A model generated the notes under the pieces. The model worked only from the letters and a program-made list of their open reading frames with translations, did not search any database and was not told the origin of the DNA. Position numbers and translations under genes: made by a program. Positions 26,476 through 35,136 of a DNA stretch of 64,000 nt are shown here, piece after piece. Source of the DNA: Desulfobacterales bacterium. GTDB taxonomy: Bacteria; Desulfobacterota; UBA8473. The stretch is taken from the NCBI GenBank assembly GCA_016209225.1, contig JACQWO010000027.1:1-64000 (forward strand), read 5' to 3'. The stretch's first letter is position 1. Every line of letters starts with the position of its first letter.

Positions 26476-27336
26476 ATGAGAGAGAAAATGTCAGCTTCAC
26501 AAACCCTTCCCGATTTTCAGCAATATCTGCTTTCACGAAAACTCGTGCCGGAAAAAAGTGTAACTTTCTACGCCTATTGGGCCAATCGATATCTAACGTT
26601 CTCAAAACGCCTGAAGAATGTTGATGTGGCAGAGGCGCTCCGTCTATTTCTGGAGGATCTGCAATCCAGGAAAAACATTGCTGACTGGCAGATACAGCAA
26701 GCCAAAGAGGCCATTCAGCTCTACAGCGATCATTTTCAAGGCGGGAAAGCGGCTGGGGTTGATAACGATGCAAAAACGCCACTCGCCCCTTTCGACAAGG
26801 ATTTGGTCGTGGTAAACATGCAGAAGGCCATCCGTGTGAAACACTATTCTCTTAGCACGGAAAGGACTTATATGGATTGGGCAAGGCGCTTTTTCGATTA
26901 CGCCGGCAATATGAAAGGCGGGCTTCTTCGAGAAACACCGGACGCTGAAGATATCCGGGAGTTCTTGACGCATTTGGCCGTCCACAAGAAGGTTTCCGCT
27001 TCGACACAGAATCAGGCATTTAACGCACTCCTGTTCCTGTTCCGGAATGTTCTGAAAATAGAAATCGGTGATCTGAGCAGCACCATCCGGGCAAAGCGTG
27101 GACCGAAACTCCCTGTCGTATTGACCGTCGAGGAAGTACGGCAACTATTCTCCTGTATGGAGGGAAAGCAGCTTTTGATTGCGCAGATAATTTACGGGGC
27201 AGGCATTCGCCTTATGGAGCTGGCCCGTTTGCGGGTCAAGAATATCGATTTTGGATCAGGGCTGATTTTTGTTCGGTCATCCAAGGGGGACAAAGACCGT
27301 TCGACAATCCTGCCTGGATCCGCCGTAAACCCGTGA
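26476..27336 (+). pseudogene. intI: Integron integrase, C-terminally truncated
   Basis: 286 residues of an IntI-type tyrosine recombinase. The N-terminal SAM-like domains include LPDFQQYLLSRKLVPEKSV and HYSLSTERTYMDWARRF (near 128). The catalytic domain starts normally: LPVVLTVEEVRQLF, IIYGAGIRLMELARLRVK with the first catalytic Arg, and SSKGDKDRSTILP. It then stops at GSAVNP. The HxxR box, the second His and the Tyr nucleophile, together with the integron-specific insert, are all missing (expected length about 400 for this longer-N-terminus group). It therefore cannot recombine. The DNA up to the next gene (27337-27395) shows no remnant of the rest. Confidence 0.92.
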
Positions 27337-27395
27337 ACCGGTAAATGGGTTTTATTCTTTATTCTATTTACGACTTGCGACTCCCGAATAACGAT

Positions 27396-29309
27396 CTATC
27401 CAATCACCGCCAGGATTTGATTCTTATTTACAGAATCCCCCTTTTTGAAGTTTATGGACTTGACAGTTCCGTTCACCGGTGATGTTAATGCATTCTCCAT
27501 CTTCATGGCCTCAAAGAGAACCACCAAGTCCCCGATCTTTATCTTATTCCCAACATTAACTTTATACTCTATTACCATTCCTGGCATAGGGGCAACAATG
27601 GCGGTTTCACCTTCAGCAACAGCTATGGGTGTCTTTGGAGCCTCTTCTTTCTTTTCTGGTTTTGGCGGTACAACCGCCTTTTTTGAGGGAGACGGCGAAT
27701 AAGCAGTAACAACAGGAGAGCCGCCCACCTCCTCTACCTGTACCTCATAGTATTCATCCTCTACAAAGACGTTGAAGGTTCGCAATCCATGACCCTTTTC
27801 AGGAACGGCCTTTTCTGCCTTTTCAACGAGTTTACCTGCCCTTGCCTTTGCAATAACTTCATCTTCCCTCTTGACCTCTTCCAATGTTTTGGGTTTTACC
27901 TCTGGAGGCGGTTCTTCCAGTCCGTACTTCCATCTTAAGAACCTCATGCCGGTAGTTGGGTAAAGGGCATAAATCAAAACATCTCCTGTGTCTTTTGCAA
28001 TACCTTTGGTTGCCTTTTTAGCCTTTTCAAGCTCTGGTTCAAGAATATCTGCTGCCCTACAGGTGATGGGCTTTTCTCCCCTTTCATAACCCTTTAGGAT
28101 CAGCTTCTGCACCTTTTTATCCATGGGCACAGGGGTTTTGCCATAGAGGCCGTATGCATAATCCTTTACCTCCCGGGAAATCATCTTGTAGCGGCCAAAG
28201 AGCACATTCTGAACGGCCTGGATACCAACAATCTGACTGGTAGGGGTAACCAGAGGCGGGTATCCCATGTCTTTTCTCGTTCTCGGTAATTCCTCATAAA
28301 CCTCATCGATTCTATCCAGGGCTTCGGCCTGTTTTAGTTGTGATACCAGATTTGTTGTCATGCCGCCCGGTACTTGATGTAAGAGTACCCCCGTGTCTAT
28401 AACTGACATCTTGGTGAGGTCAAGAAAGCCTCTGTACTTGGGGGCGATGGATTCAATGTGCTGCCCCATTTTGAAGAGATGGTTTAAGTCCAGGCCACTA
28501 TCTCTGGGAGTACCCTGGAGGGCCACTACTATAGGTTCAACCGCAGGTTGAGAAGATCTTAAGGCAAACGGGGCTAGAGAGCAGTCTACGATATCCACCC
28601 CGGCCTCAATAGCCTTTAGATATGACATAGATGCCATACCGCTTGTATAATGTGTATGGAGATGGATGGGGATGCCGATATTCTCCTTGAGTGCCTTTAT
28701 CAATTCATAGGCATCGTATGGGGAGATTAACCCTGCCATATCTTTTATGCAAAGGGTATCAGCCCCCATATCCTGCAGGGTTTTTGCTTTGCTAACAAAA
28801 TACTCGATATTGAAGACAGGCCCTCCCAGTCTTCTTTCCGTTAGAGAGTAACAAATAGTAGCCTGAATATGTTTCTTACACTCCTTAATGGCTGCGAAGG
28901 ATGTTTCAAAATTCCGTTCATCGTTTAATGCATCAAATACCCTAAAGATATCGATTCCAACCTCAGCAGCCTTGTGGACAAAGGCAGTAACCACGTCGTC
29001 TGCATAATTGCGGTACCCTACCAGGTTCTGTCCCCTTAAGAGCATTTGTAATGGGGTATTAGGCATATGCTTTTTCAATATTCGCACCCTTTCCCATGGA
29101 TCTTCATTCAGAAATCGGGTACATACATCAAAGGTTGCTCCCCCCCAGACATCCATGGAAAAAAAGCCTGCCTTATCCATATCTTCTGCTATTGGCAGCA
29201 TGTCTTCCGTTCTCATTCGGGTAGCTAAGCTGGATTGATGACCATCTCTAAAAGTAGTATCTGCAATCTTAACCGGATTCTTTCTCTCCTTTTTTCCTTT
29301 TGTCGGCAT
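27396..29309 (-). CDS. Carboxyltransferase-biotin carrier subunit: oxaloacetate decarboxylase alpha / pyruvate carboxylase subunit B
   Basis: 637 residues. The HMGL-like carboxyltransferase barrel starts IADTTFRDGHQSSLATR and has the metal motif IHLHTHYTSGMAS near 207. A PYC_OADA domain follows (about 310-480), then an Ala/Pro/Lys linker (about 540-565) and a biotinyl domain whose target lysine is in FEAMKMENAL near 603. Either it transfers CO2 between biotin and pyruvate/oxaloacetate as PycB, or it is the alpha subunit of the decarboxylase pump. No membrane OadB-like beta subunit is in view, which favours a carboxylase or transcarboxylase role (inference). Same strand as the small protein and the PCC-beta-type subunit upstream. 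Confidence 0.92.
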   Translation of the reverse strand: MPTKGKKERKNPVKIADTTFRDGHQSSLATRMRTEDMLPIAEDMDKAGFFSMDVWGGATFDVCTRFLNEDPWERVRILKKHMPNTPLQMLLRGQNLVGYRNYADDVVTAFVHKAAEVGIDIFRVFDALNDERNFETSFAAIKECKKHIQATICYSLTERRLGGPVFNIEYFVSKAKTLQDMGADTLCIKDMAGLISPYDAYELIKALKENIGIPIHLHTHYTSGMASMSYLKAIEAGVDIVDCSLAPFALRSSQPAVEPIVVALQGTPRDSGLDLNHLFKMGQHIESIAPKYRGFLDLTKMSVIDTGVLLHQVPGGMTTNLVSQLKQAEALDRIDEVYEELPRTRKDMGYPPLVTPTSQIVGIQAVQNVLFGRYKMISREVKDYAYGLYGKTPVPMDKKVQKLILKGYERGEKPITCRAADILEPELEKAKKATKGIAKDTGDVLIYALYPTTGMRFLRWKYGLEEPPPEVKPKTLEEVKREDEVIAKARAGKLVEKAEKAVPEKGHGLRTFNVFVEDEYYEVQVEEVGGSPVVTAYSPSPSKKAVVPPKPEKKEEAPKTPIAVAEGETAIVAPMPGMVIEYKVNVGNKIKIGDLVVLFEAMKMENALTSPVNGTVKSINFKKGDSVNKNQILAVIG

Positions 29310-29398
29310 ATTTCATCTCCTTCTTAGATTTGTAAGAACTGGAAGGAATTCCCTCCTTTATCTAGATCCCGCAGATATTATAAGTGAAAAAACGGCCT

Positions 29399-29593
29399 TT
29401 ATTTTTGGAATATTCTACACTGAAGTAAGTTCCTCATATGCATTATCGCCTGTCGGCCAGATAGCCCCCACACGTTAGATAAAACTTGAAAAGAGGCAGT
29501 CGGGGACTCCATAGCAGGAGTCTCTTTTTCCTCCTTTCGATAAGCTGATACGGCTGCTGAAATAGCTGCCATTTTTCTTTTTTCAATTTCCAT
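29399..29593 (-). CDS. Small carboxylase-associated protein
   Basis: Start chosen at 29593 (MEIEKRKMAAISAAVSA), directly behind AAGGAGATAACTCTG; a frame to 29620 has no site. 64 residues: an N-terminal charged helix, an acidic/Pro linker, and a C-terminal LWGL-like SNVWGLSGRQAIMHMRNL ending. Small proteins with this helix-linker-WGLSGRQ pattern are found between acyl-CoA carboxylase genes in anaerobes (recollection) and may be cytosolic relatives of the gamma/scaffold subunit. Position between two carboxyltransferase genes supports a complex. Confidence 0.72.
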   Translation of the reverse strand: MEIEKRKMAAISAAVSAYRKEEKETPAMESPTASFQVLSNVWGLSGRQAIMHMRNLLQCRIFQK

Positions 29594-29617
29594 CAGAGTT
29601 ATCTCCTTACCCTGAAT

Positions 29618-29664
29618 CATAGTTCATAGTTCACGGTTTAACGGTCAACAGCGAACGGTCAACG
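29618..29664. repeat. Palindromic GTTCAC/GTGAAC repeat, family E copy 2
   Basis: AGTTCATAGTTCACGGTTTAACGGTCAACAGCGAACGGTCAAC-type words, inverted relative to the cluster at 9632-9690. It fills the gap between the small subunit and the PCC-beta-type gene. Confidence 0.6.
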
Positions 29665-29666
29665 AT

Positions 29667-31220
29667 TTATACAGGAATATTACCGTGCTTCTTCGGTGGA
29701 CGGGTCTCTCTCTTGGTGGACAATGCCTCCAGTGCACTGATTATCTTTAGGCGCGATTCGCTAGGGACAATGACTGCATCAATATAACCCCTTGCAGCGG
29801 CGATATAGGGATTGGCAAAAAGATTACGGTATTCTTGAATCTTCTCCTCTAACTTTGCCTTTGGATCTGCCGCCCCTTTTATCTCTTTCCTGTGGATAAT
29901 ATTCGCTGCCCCTTCAGCACCCATTACAGCTATCTCCGCAGTAGGCCAGGCTAATACGTAGTCTCCTCCCAGGTGTCTGCTGCACATGGCTACATATGAT
30001 CCCCCATAAGCCTTTCGTGTGATAAGAGTAATTTTGGGTACAGTTGCCTCCGAATAGCACCAGAGAAGTTTGGCACCATGCCTGATTATCCCACTCCATT
30101 CCTGGGCGGTACCAGGCAAATAACCGGGCACGTCCATTATTGTCAAAAGAGGCATGTTAAATGCATCACAAAAGCGAATAAAACGGGTGGCTTTGTCCGA
30201 AGCATTTACATCCAGACACCCGGCCAAAAAATTAGGCTGATCGGCTATAATACCAACCACCCTCCCATTTAGACGTGCGAAGCATGTAATGATATTCTTT
30301 GCATAATGCTCATGAGGTTCAAAGTACTTACCGTCATCCACTATAGCGCTGATTACTTTTTTTATGTCATACACCTGTCTGGGGTTGTCAGGTATTATTG
30401 TGTCCAGTTCTGGTGAAATGCGCCCAGGATCATCTTGGGGTTCTGTGAATGGCGGGTCTTCCATGTTGTTTGAGGGAAGATAGGTCAAGAGTTCTTTTAT
30501 CATTTCTATAGCTTCAGCATCACTCTCACAGGCAAAATGGGCAACACCACTTTTGGCACAATGAGTCATTGCCCCACCTAAATCTTCGGATGTGACTTCT
30601 TCGCCTGTAACGGTTTTGATGACATCCGGTCCGGTAATAAACATATAACTGCTCTTTTTGGTCATAAATATCCAATCGGTCATAGCAGGGGAATAGACGG
30701 CTCCTCCAGCAGTAGGGCCCATGATGGCTGATATCTGAGGGATAACCCCTGAGGCACAGGAATTACGATAAAAGATCTCTCCATAGCTGCTAAGGGCATC
30801 AACCCCTTCCTGAATTCGGGCCCCACCTGAGTCATTGAAACCAACTATAGGGGATCCAGCCTTGAGTGCCATGTCCATTATCTTGGCTATCTTTTTTCCG
30901 TGGTATTCGCCCAGGGTTCCACCCACAGAAGTGAAATCCTGGGAAAATGCGAAGACCCCTCTGCCGTTTACTGTTCCAAAGCCGGTAACTACACCTTCAC
31001 CTGGCACAAAGGTATCTCCCATGTCAAAATCCTTGCACCTATGCCGAACAAACATGTCTGTTTCCTGAAAGCTGCCGGAATCAAAGAGCAGTTCCAATCT
31101 TTCTCTGGCGGTTAATTTGCCAGACTTGTGCTGTTTTTCAACCTTTTCTCTCCCTCCCATTTCCTTTTCTTTGGCTATCTTATCCTTTAATTCATTAATC
31201 TTATCTTCTACATAACCCAT
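29667..31220 (-). CDS. Acyl-CoA carboxylase carboxyltransferase subunit (propionyl-CoA carboxylase beta type)
   Basis: 517 residues, usual length for the family. Two crotonase-like halves: N-terminal with SGGARIQEGVDAL near 120 and MGPTAGGAVYSPAMTDW (about 165-181), C-terminal with AYGGSYVAMCSRHLGGD near 420 and AVMGAEGAANII near 446. It moves CO2 from carboxybiotin to an acyl-CoA, or the reverse in methylmalonyl-CoA decarboxylase/transcarboxylase. Together with the biotin-carrier carboxyltransferase downstream it could form a methylmalonyl-CoA:pyruvate transcarboxylase of the propionate pathway (inference); the mutase at 1.9-4.1 kb would belong to the same pathway. Good site AGGAGAAGGCAT. 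Confidence 0.93.
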   Translation of the reverse strand: MGYVEDKINELKDKIAKEKEMGGREKVEKQHKSGKLTARERLELLFDSGSFQETDMFVRHRCKDFDMGDTFVPGEGVVTGFGTVNGRGVFAFSQDFTSVGGTLGEYHGKKIAKIMDMALKAGSPIVGFNDSGGARIQEGVDALSSYGEIFYRNSCASGVIPQISAIMGPTAGGAVYSPAMTDWIFMTKKSSYMFITGPDVIKTVTGEEVTSEDLGGAMTHCAKSGVAHFACESDAEAIEMIKELLTYLPSNNMEDPPFTEPQDDPGRISPELDTIIPDNPRQVYDIKKVISAIVDDGKYFEPHEHYAKNIITCFARLNGRVVGIIADQPNFLAGCLDVNASDKATRFIRFCDAFNMPLLTIMDVPGYLPGTAQEWSGIIRHGAKLLWCYSEATVPKITLITRKAYGGSYVAMCSRHLGGDYVLAWPTAEIAVMGAEGAANIIHRKEIKGAADPKAKLEEKIQEYRNLFANPYIAAARGYIDAVIVPSESRLKIISALEALSTKRETRPPKKHGNIPV

Positions 31221-31681
31221 ATGCCTTCTCCTCTATACAAGTTTATTCATTATGGACAACTCTTTGCAAGAATACCATATTACACCACTTTACAGCAAGA
31301 ACTTTAGGTCAATTTTCTTTACCTGTTATCAAAGAGTTTAATCGCTTTATATATACAGTACCTATGTTAAACGTTCCCCCCCCTCCTTCTTCTTAAGGAA
31401 TGGGATTTGGATATGTATTGAGGGGTAGCGTGATTATTATTTTGGCATTTATTTTGGGGAGATTTGGCGCTGTTTAGTAAGTACACAAAGCTCGCTTAGT
31501 ATAAACTGACAACTGGTTTTTATTGCAGAAAAGCTACCCAGGCACTATTTCTTTGACTGTTAGGGTTCTGTTTGAGTGCTACCCAATAACATACAGGCTC
31601 TTTACTGTCAAGAGTTTTTGTTCTTTAGAGGATTTGACTTGAGATCAGATTTGTTATATACAATAGCTTTAATGAAGATGT

Positions 31682-31790
31682 GGATCTGTGATTCAGACAG
31701 TAGACCATAGACATCAGACATTGAACTTAGGGGAAGGGAAGGAATTGGGGTCTGATGTCTAAAGTCTTGACTCCAGTGTCTGAATTGCAG
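31682..31790 (-). repeat. Dispersed intergenic repeat, family C copy 2
   Basis: Inverted relative to 1616-1800: CTGTGATTCAGACAGTAG..., GGGAAGGGAAGGAATTGGGG, CCAGTGTCTGAATTGC. It lies in the 720-base gene-free gap 31221-31940, which otherwise shows AT-rich sequence, a G-run at 31375 and presumably the promoter of the downstream operon. Confidence 0.75.
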
Positions 31791-31940
31791 GGGCCGAAGG
31801 GAGGATTTTTCTTGACAAAAAAAAATGTTTATATATATTAATTACTTTTCCTGTGCCTAAGCAGCATAGTTGGATAAAAATACATGAGTAGCAGCTGGTT
31901 ATGAGTGTTCATTATTAATGAATAAATGTAGGTTTCTAAT

Positions 31941-32492
31941 TTGATATTAAATATTGAAGAGATACCCATCAGCGGTTTATATATAAAGCAAACCCTGGAT
32001 CCGGATTGGCTGAAAGATACCCTCCGGAATATTAGGGAGACAGGAGAAGGTAGGTTTTCTGCACCTATTTCATTTGATCTAAGGGTTGCCAAATCAAGTA
32101 GAAATGTATTTGTACATGGCAATATTGCTACAAACTTGGTGATGAAATGCAGCAGATGTCTAAAAGACTTTGATTATCCTATTATAGTACATAACTTCAA
32201 ATACACCTTTTGCCCAGCAGAAGACAAAAGGGTTGTTGACGATTTAGAACTTAGCAGTGAAGACTTGGAATTTAGTTTTTACCTTGGGGAAGAGATCAAT
32301 ATCGCTCAAGTGATTCTTGAACAGGTAACCCTTGCGGTCCCTTTCAAACCCCTGTGTCATGACTTATGCAGTGGCCTCTGCTATCAATGTGGGATGGATT
32401 TGAACAAAGAGGAATGCGAATGTTCTAAGGAGAATAACTTTAATATTGGATTTTCGAAGCTCCGAGATTTTAAGGTTGAGAGCATAAAGTAA
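31941..32492 (+). CDS. DUF177 (YceD-like) protein
   Basis: 183 residues, start TTG. The family carries a C-terminal Cys cluster: here CSRCLKDFDYPI near 70 and LCSGLCYQCGMDLNKEECEC near 140-160, probably a zinc site. YceD/DUF177 genes sit before rpmF and plsX in many bacteria and have been linked to 23S rRNA processing or accumulation. The same order is seen here (rpmF follows after 37 bases). Function otherwise unknown. Confidence 0.88.
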   Translation: MILNIEEIPISGLYIKQTLDPDWLKDTLRNIRETGEGRFSAPISFDLRVAKSSRNVFVHGNIATNLVMKCSRCLKDFDYPIIVHNFKYTFCPAEDKRVVDDLELSSEDLEFSFYLGEEINIAQVILEQVTLAVPFKPLCHDLCSGLCYQCGMDLNKEECECSKENNFNIGFSKLRDFKVESIK

Positions 32493-32529
32493 GATATGTT
32501 AAGAAAAGAGCTACTAAGGAGATTAACCA

Positions 32530-32712
32530 ATGGCTTTACCAAAAAGAAGGCACTCCAAATCACGAAGGGATAAACGTCGTACACATGACAGATTATCCTC
32601 ACCTCAAACAACACTTTGCCCTCAGTGCAACGAACCCAAGCTTCCTCACCGCGTTTGCCTTGGTTGTGGCACTTATAAAGGCAAAACCGTATTGGAAGTG
32701 AAGGAAATCTGA
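32530..32712 (+). CDS. rpmF: 50S ribosomal protein L32
   Basis: 60 residues, basic N-terminus ([17 protein letters not shown]) and a four-Cys zinc ribbon: CPQC near 36 and CLGCG near 50. Classic rpmF-plsX linkage, 13 bases to plsX. Confidence 0.97.
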   Translation: MALPKRRHSKSRRDKRRTHDRLSSPQTTLCPQCNEPKLPHRVCLGCGTYKGKTVLEVKEI

Positions 32713-32725
32713 TCAGGGAGAATTC

Positions 32726-33811
32726 ATGAAGATAGCAGTAGATGCTATGGGGGGTGATTATGCGCCCGAAGTAACTGTAGAGGGGGCGCTCCTCGCAGCA
32801 AGGGAATTTAACACCCATGTTATTTTAGTGGGAAATAAAGAGGTAATTCAAAGAGAACTCCTGAAGCATAACACTAAAGGCCTGCCCCTATCAGTCAAAC
32901 ACGCATCCCAGGTTATAGGAATGGGAGAGTCTCCTTCTGAAGGGCTTAGAAAGAAAAAGGACTCCTCCATAAGGGTTGCCTTTGAGTTAATAAAAAGTGG
33001 AGAAGCTAAGGGATTAGTCAGTGCAGGAAACTCTGGAGCTGTTCTGGCAACGGGTATCTACATTCTGAAAAAACTAGAGGGGGTTGATCGGCCGGCAATT
33101 GCAGCCCTTTTACCTACACTGAAAGGTGTGTCTGTCTTATTAGACGGTGGCGCCAATGTGGTTTGTAAATCCTCACATTTAGTACAGTTCGGCATTATGG
33201 GAAATGTTTATGCCAGGTACGTATTGGGTAAGCAAGACCCAAAGGTTGGGTTGCTAAGCAACGGGGAAGAGGATAGCAAGGGGAACGACGTAACCAGGGA
33301 TGCCCATGTTGTTTTAAAAAATAGCTTTATCAACTATATAGGTTATATAGAGGGTATGGATGTTTATGACGGAAGTGTTGATGTGGTAGTATGTGACGGA
33401 TTTGTAGGAAATATAATCTTAAAGATAAGCGAAGGGTTGGTTTACGCCTTAGGTAATACATTTAAAACAGAGATGGGCAACGGTCTCCGTTCAAAATTGG
33501 CTTATCTTTTAGCCAAAAAGCCATTAAATAATATAAAAAAGAGATACGATTATTCAGAATACGGAGGGGCCCCTCTTTTGGGAATAGATGGGGTATGTAT
33601 AATCAGCCACGGCAATTCGTCGGCCAGGGCCATCAAAAATGCGGTCCAGATGGCTACTCGCTTTGTTTCTAATAGGGTTAACCCCCATATTATAGAAGAC
33701 CTTAAAAGGAACCAGGAGTTGCAGAAAGCAGCCAAGATATCCCCTATCAAGATTTGGGAACAGATTAAAGAGAAAATAATTCACGCTGAAGAGAAATGGA
33801 AGGATAAATAA
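32726..33811 (+). CDS. plsX: Phosphate acyltransferase PlsX
   Basis: 361 residues. PlsX makes acyl-phosphate from acyl-ACP for phospholipid synthesis. Family blocks: MKIAVDAMGGDYAPE at the start, SAGNSGAVLATGI near 92, LLDGGANVVCK near 138, NGEEDSKGN near 180, VVVCDGFVGNIILK near 215, GVCIISHGNS near 290. Normally plsX is followed by fabH, but here an acyl-CoA dehydrogenase follows 18 bases later. Confidence 0.97.
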   Translation: MKIAVDAMGGDYAPEVTVEGALLAAREFNTHVILVGNKEVIQRELLKHNTKGLPLSVKHASQVIGMGESPSEGLRKKKDSSIRVAFELIKSGEAKGLVSAGNSGAVLATGIYILKKLEGVDRPAIAALLPTLKGVSVLLDGGANVVCKSSHLVQFGIMGNVYARYVLGKQDPKVGLLSNGEEDSKGNDVTRDAHVVLKNSFINYIGYIEGMDVYDGSVDVVVCDGFVGNIILKISEGLVYALGNTFKTEMGNGLRSKLAYLLAKKPLNNIKKRYDYSEYGGAPLLGIDGVCIISHGNSSARAIKNAVQMATRFVSNRVNPHIIEDLKRNQELQKAAKISPIKIWEQIKEKIIHAEEKWKDK

Positions 33812-33829
33812 GGTAATTAGGAGTTATTT

Positions 33830-34996
33830 ATGGATTATTTTTTGACAGAAAACCAGATGATGATAAAAGAATTGGCCAGACAGATCGCAGACCAAAGGAT
33901 TATGCCTGTTAGGGCAGAGCTCGATGAGAAAGAGGAGTTCCCATGGGAGATTATCAAGGTTCTGGCAGACTCTGATCTAATGGGGCTGTGTTACCCAGAA
34001 GAGTATGGAGGACTTGGAGGTGGGACATTTGAGAACTGTTTGGCTGTAGAGGAGATAAGCAGGGCATGTATTGGTGTCTCTGTATGCTATGCCGGTAGTG
34101 GACTGGGGGCCTATCCTATCCTTCTATTTGGCTCGGAAGAACAGAAAAAGAAATACATACCAGATGTAGCCGGTGGAAGAAAACTGGCGGCTTTTGGTTT
34201 AACTGAGGCTAATGCAGGAAGCGATGCTTCTGGAATTCAAACCACGGCCGTATTGGATGGAAATGAGTATATTATAAATGGTACAAAGCAATGGATCACT
34301 GGTGGAGGCGAAGCTGAAATATATACAGTAATAATTATGACCGACAAGACTAGAGGAAGTCGGGGGGCAAGCGCCATTATCGTGGAAAAAGGGACTCCTG
34401 GGTTCACTTTTGGCAAGAAGGAAAAGAAGATGGGCATCAGGGCATCTGCCACAACAGAATTGATCTTCTCAAACTGTCGGGTGCCTAAAGAGAATTTAAT
34501 TGGAAGAGAAGGGATGGGCTTTATTGTAGCTATGAGGGTTCTGGATAGAACAAGGCCGGGGATCGGAGCTCAATCCATCGGACTCTGTCAGGGAGCCTTG
34601 GATGAGGCAGTGAACTATGCCCGAGAAAGGAGACAGTTTGGGAAACCGATTATCTCTTTTCAGGCTGTTCAGCATATTTTGGCTGATATGGCTACCCAGA
34701 CAGAGGCTGCCAGGGCGCTGGTTTATTCTGCCTGTAGATTTATTGACAGCGGCGCAAAGGATATATCTAAGGTGTCTGCCATGGCGAAGGTCTTTTCCAG
34801 CGATGTTGCTATGAAGGTTACCGTAGATGCTGTTCAGGTTTTAGGTGGATATGGTTATATGCGGGATTATCCAGTGGAGAAGATGATGCGGGATGCAAAG
34901 ATCCTTCAGATATATGAAGGAACCAACCAGATTCAACGGAATGTGATAGGTCAGGAATTGATCAAGGAATACGCGGGGAAAAAGGAGAAGAGATAA
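33830..34996 (+). CDS. Acyl-CoA dehydrogenase
   Basis: 388 residues, full length. FAD flavoprotein oxidising acyl-CoA to enoyl-CoA and passing electrons to ETF. Signatures: AFGLTEANAGSDASG near 122, QWITGGGEAE, and the C-terminal KIYEGTNQIQR-like QIYEGTNQIQRNVIGQ with the catalytic Glu position (about 363-370). SMAKVFSSDVA precedes it. Substrate (short chain or butyryl) not certain. It is followed by etfB and etfA, an obvious functional unit, embedded in the fatty-acid synthesis operon between plsX and fabD. Confidence 0.96.
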   Translation: MDYFLTENQMMIKELARQIADQRIMPVRAELDEKEEFPWEIIKVLADSDLMGLCYPEEYGGLGGGTFENCLAVEEISRACIGVSVCYAGSGLGAYPILLFGSEEQKKKYIPDVAGGRKLAAFGLTEANAGSDASGIQTTAVLDGNEYIINGTKQWITGGGEAEIYTVIIMTDKTRGSRGASAIIVEKGTPGFTFGKKEKKMGIRASATTELIFSNCRVPKENLIGREGMGFIVAMRVLDRTRPGIGAQSIGLCQGALDEAVNYARERRQFGKPIISFQAVQHILADMATQTEAARALVYSACRFIDSGAKDISKVSAMAKVFSSDVAMKVTVDAVQVLGGYGYMRDYPVEKMMRDAKILQIYEGTNQIQRNVIGQELIKEYAGKKEKR

Positions 34997-35009
34997 GATG
35001 AAAATGACA

Positions 35010-35112
35010 AAGCTCAAATGTCAATTCAAGCCCAAAGTTCAAATGATAGAAAAAAATTTTGGCATTTATGCCTTTGGATTTGGATTGGAATTTGGATTTT
35101 GACATTTGGATT
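35010..35112. repeat. Palindromic intergenic repeat, family I
   Basis: CTCAAATGTCAATTC...GTTCAAATG on the left and GGATTTGGATTGGAATTTGG, TTTGACATTTGGAT on the right form an imperfect inverted repeat in the acd-etfB gap. It would translate in frame ahead of etfB, which explains why a longer reading frame begins at 35059. Confidence 0.55.
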
Positions 35113-35136
35113 TCTGAAATAGGGGCTATTTATCAC

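Larger units (their letters stand above)
16135..27336 (-). mobile_element. Chromosomal integron: truncated intI plus cassette array
   Basis: An IntI-type recombinase (+, 26476-27336) is divergent from a run of minus-strand genes separated by nine attC-like sites. The cassette order from attI is tautomerase, a convergent gene pair, a transposon-disrupted cassette, a 175-aa unknown, a 152-aa unknown, HNH+DGQHR, REase+MTase, RhuM, and a lipoprotein group. In seven cassettes the first bases are complementary to the first bases of the cassette's own attC, as circular cassette integration requires (one has a single mismatch). Two cassettes fail the rule, and these are the ones holding an IS1182 relic and a Y1 transposon. 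The array ends 17 bases before the gltX pseudogene. The integrase is truncated, so the array is probably frozen. Confidence 0.88.
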
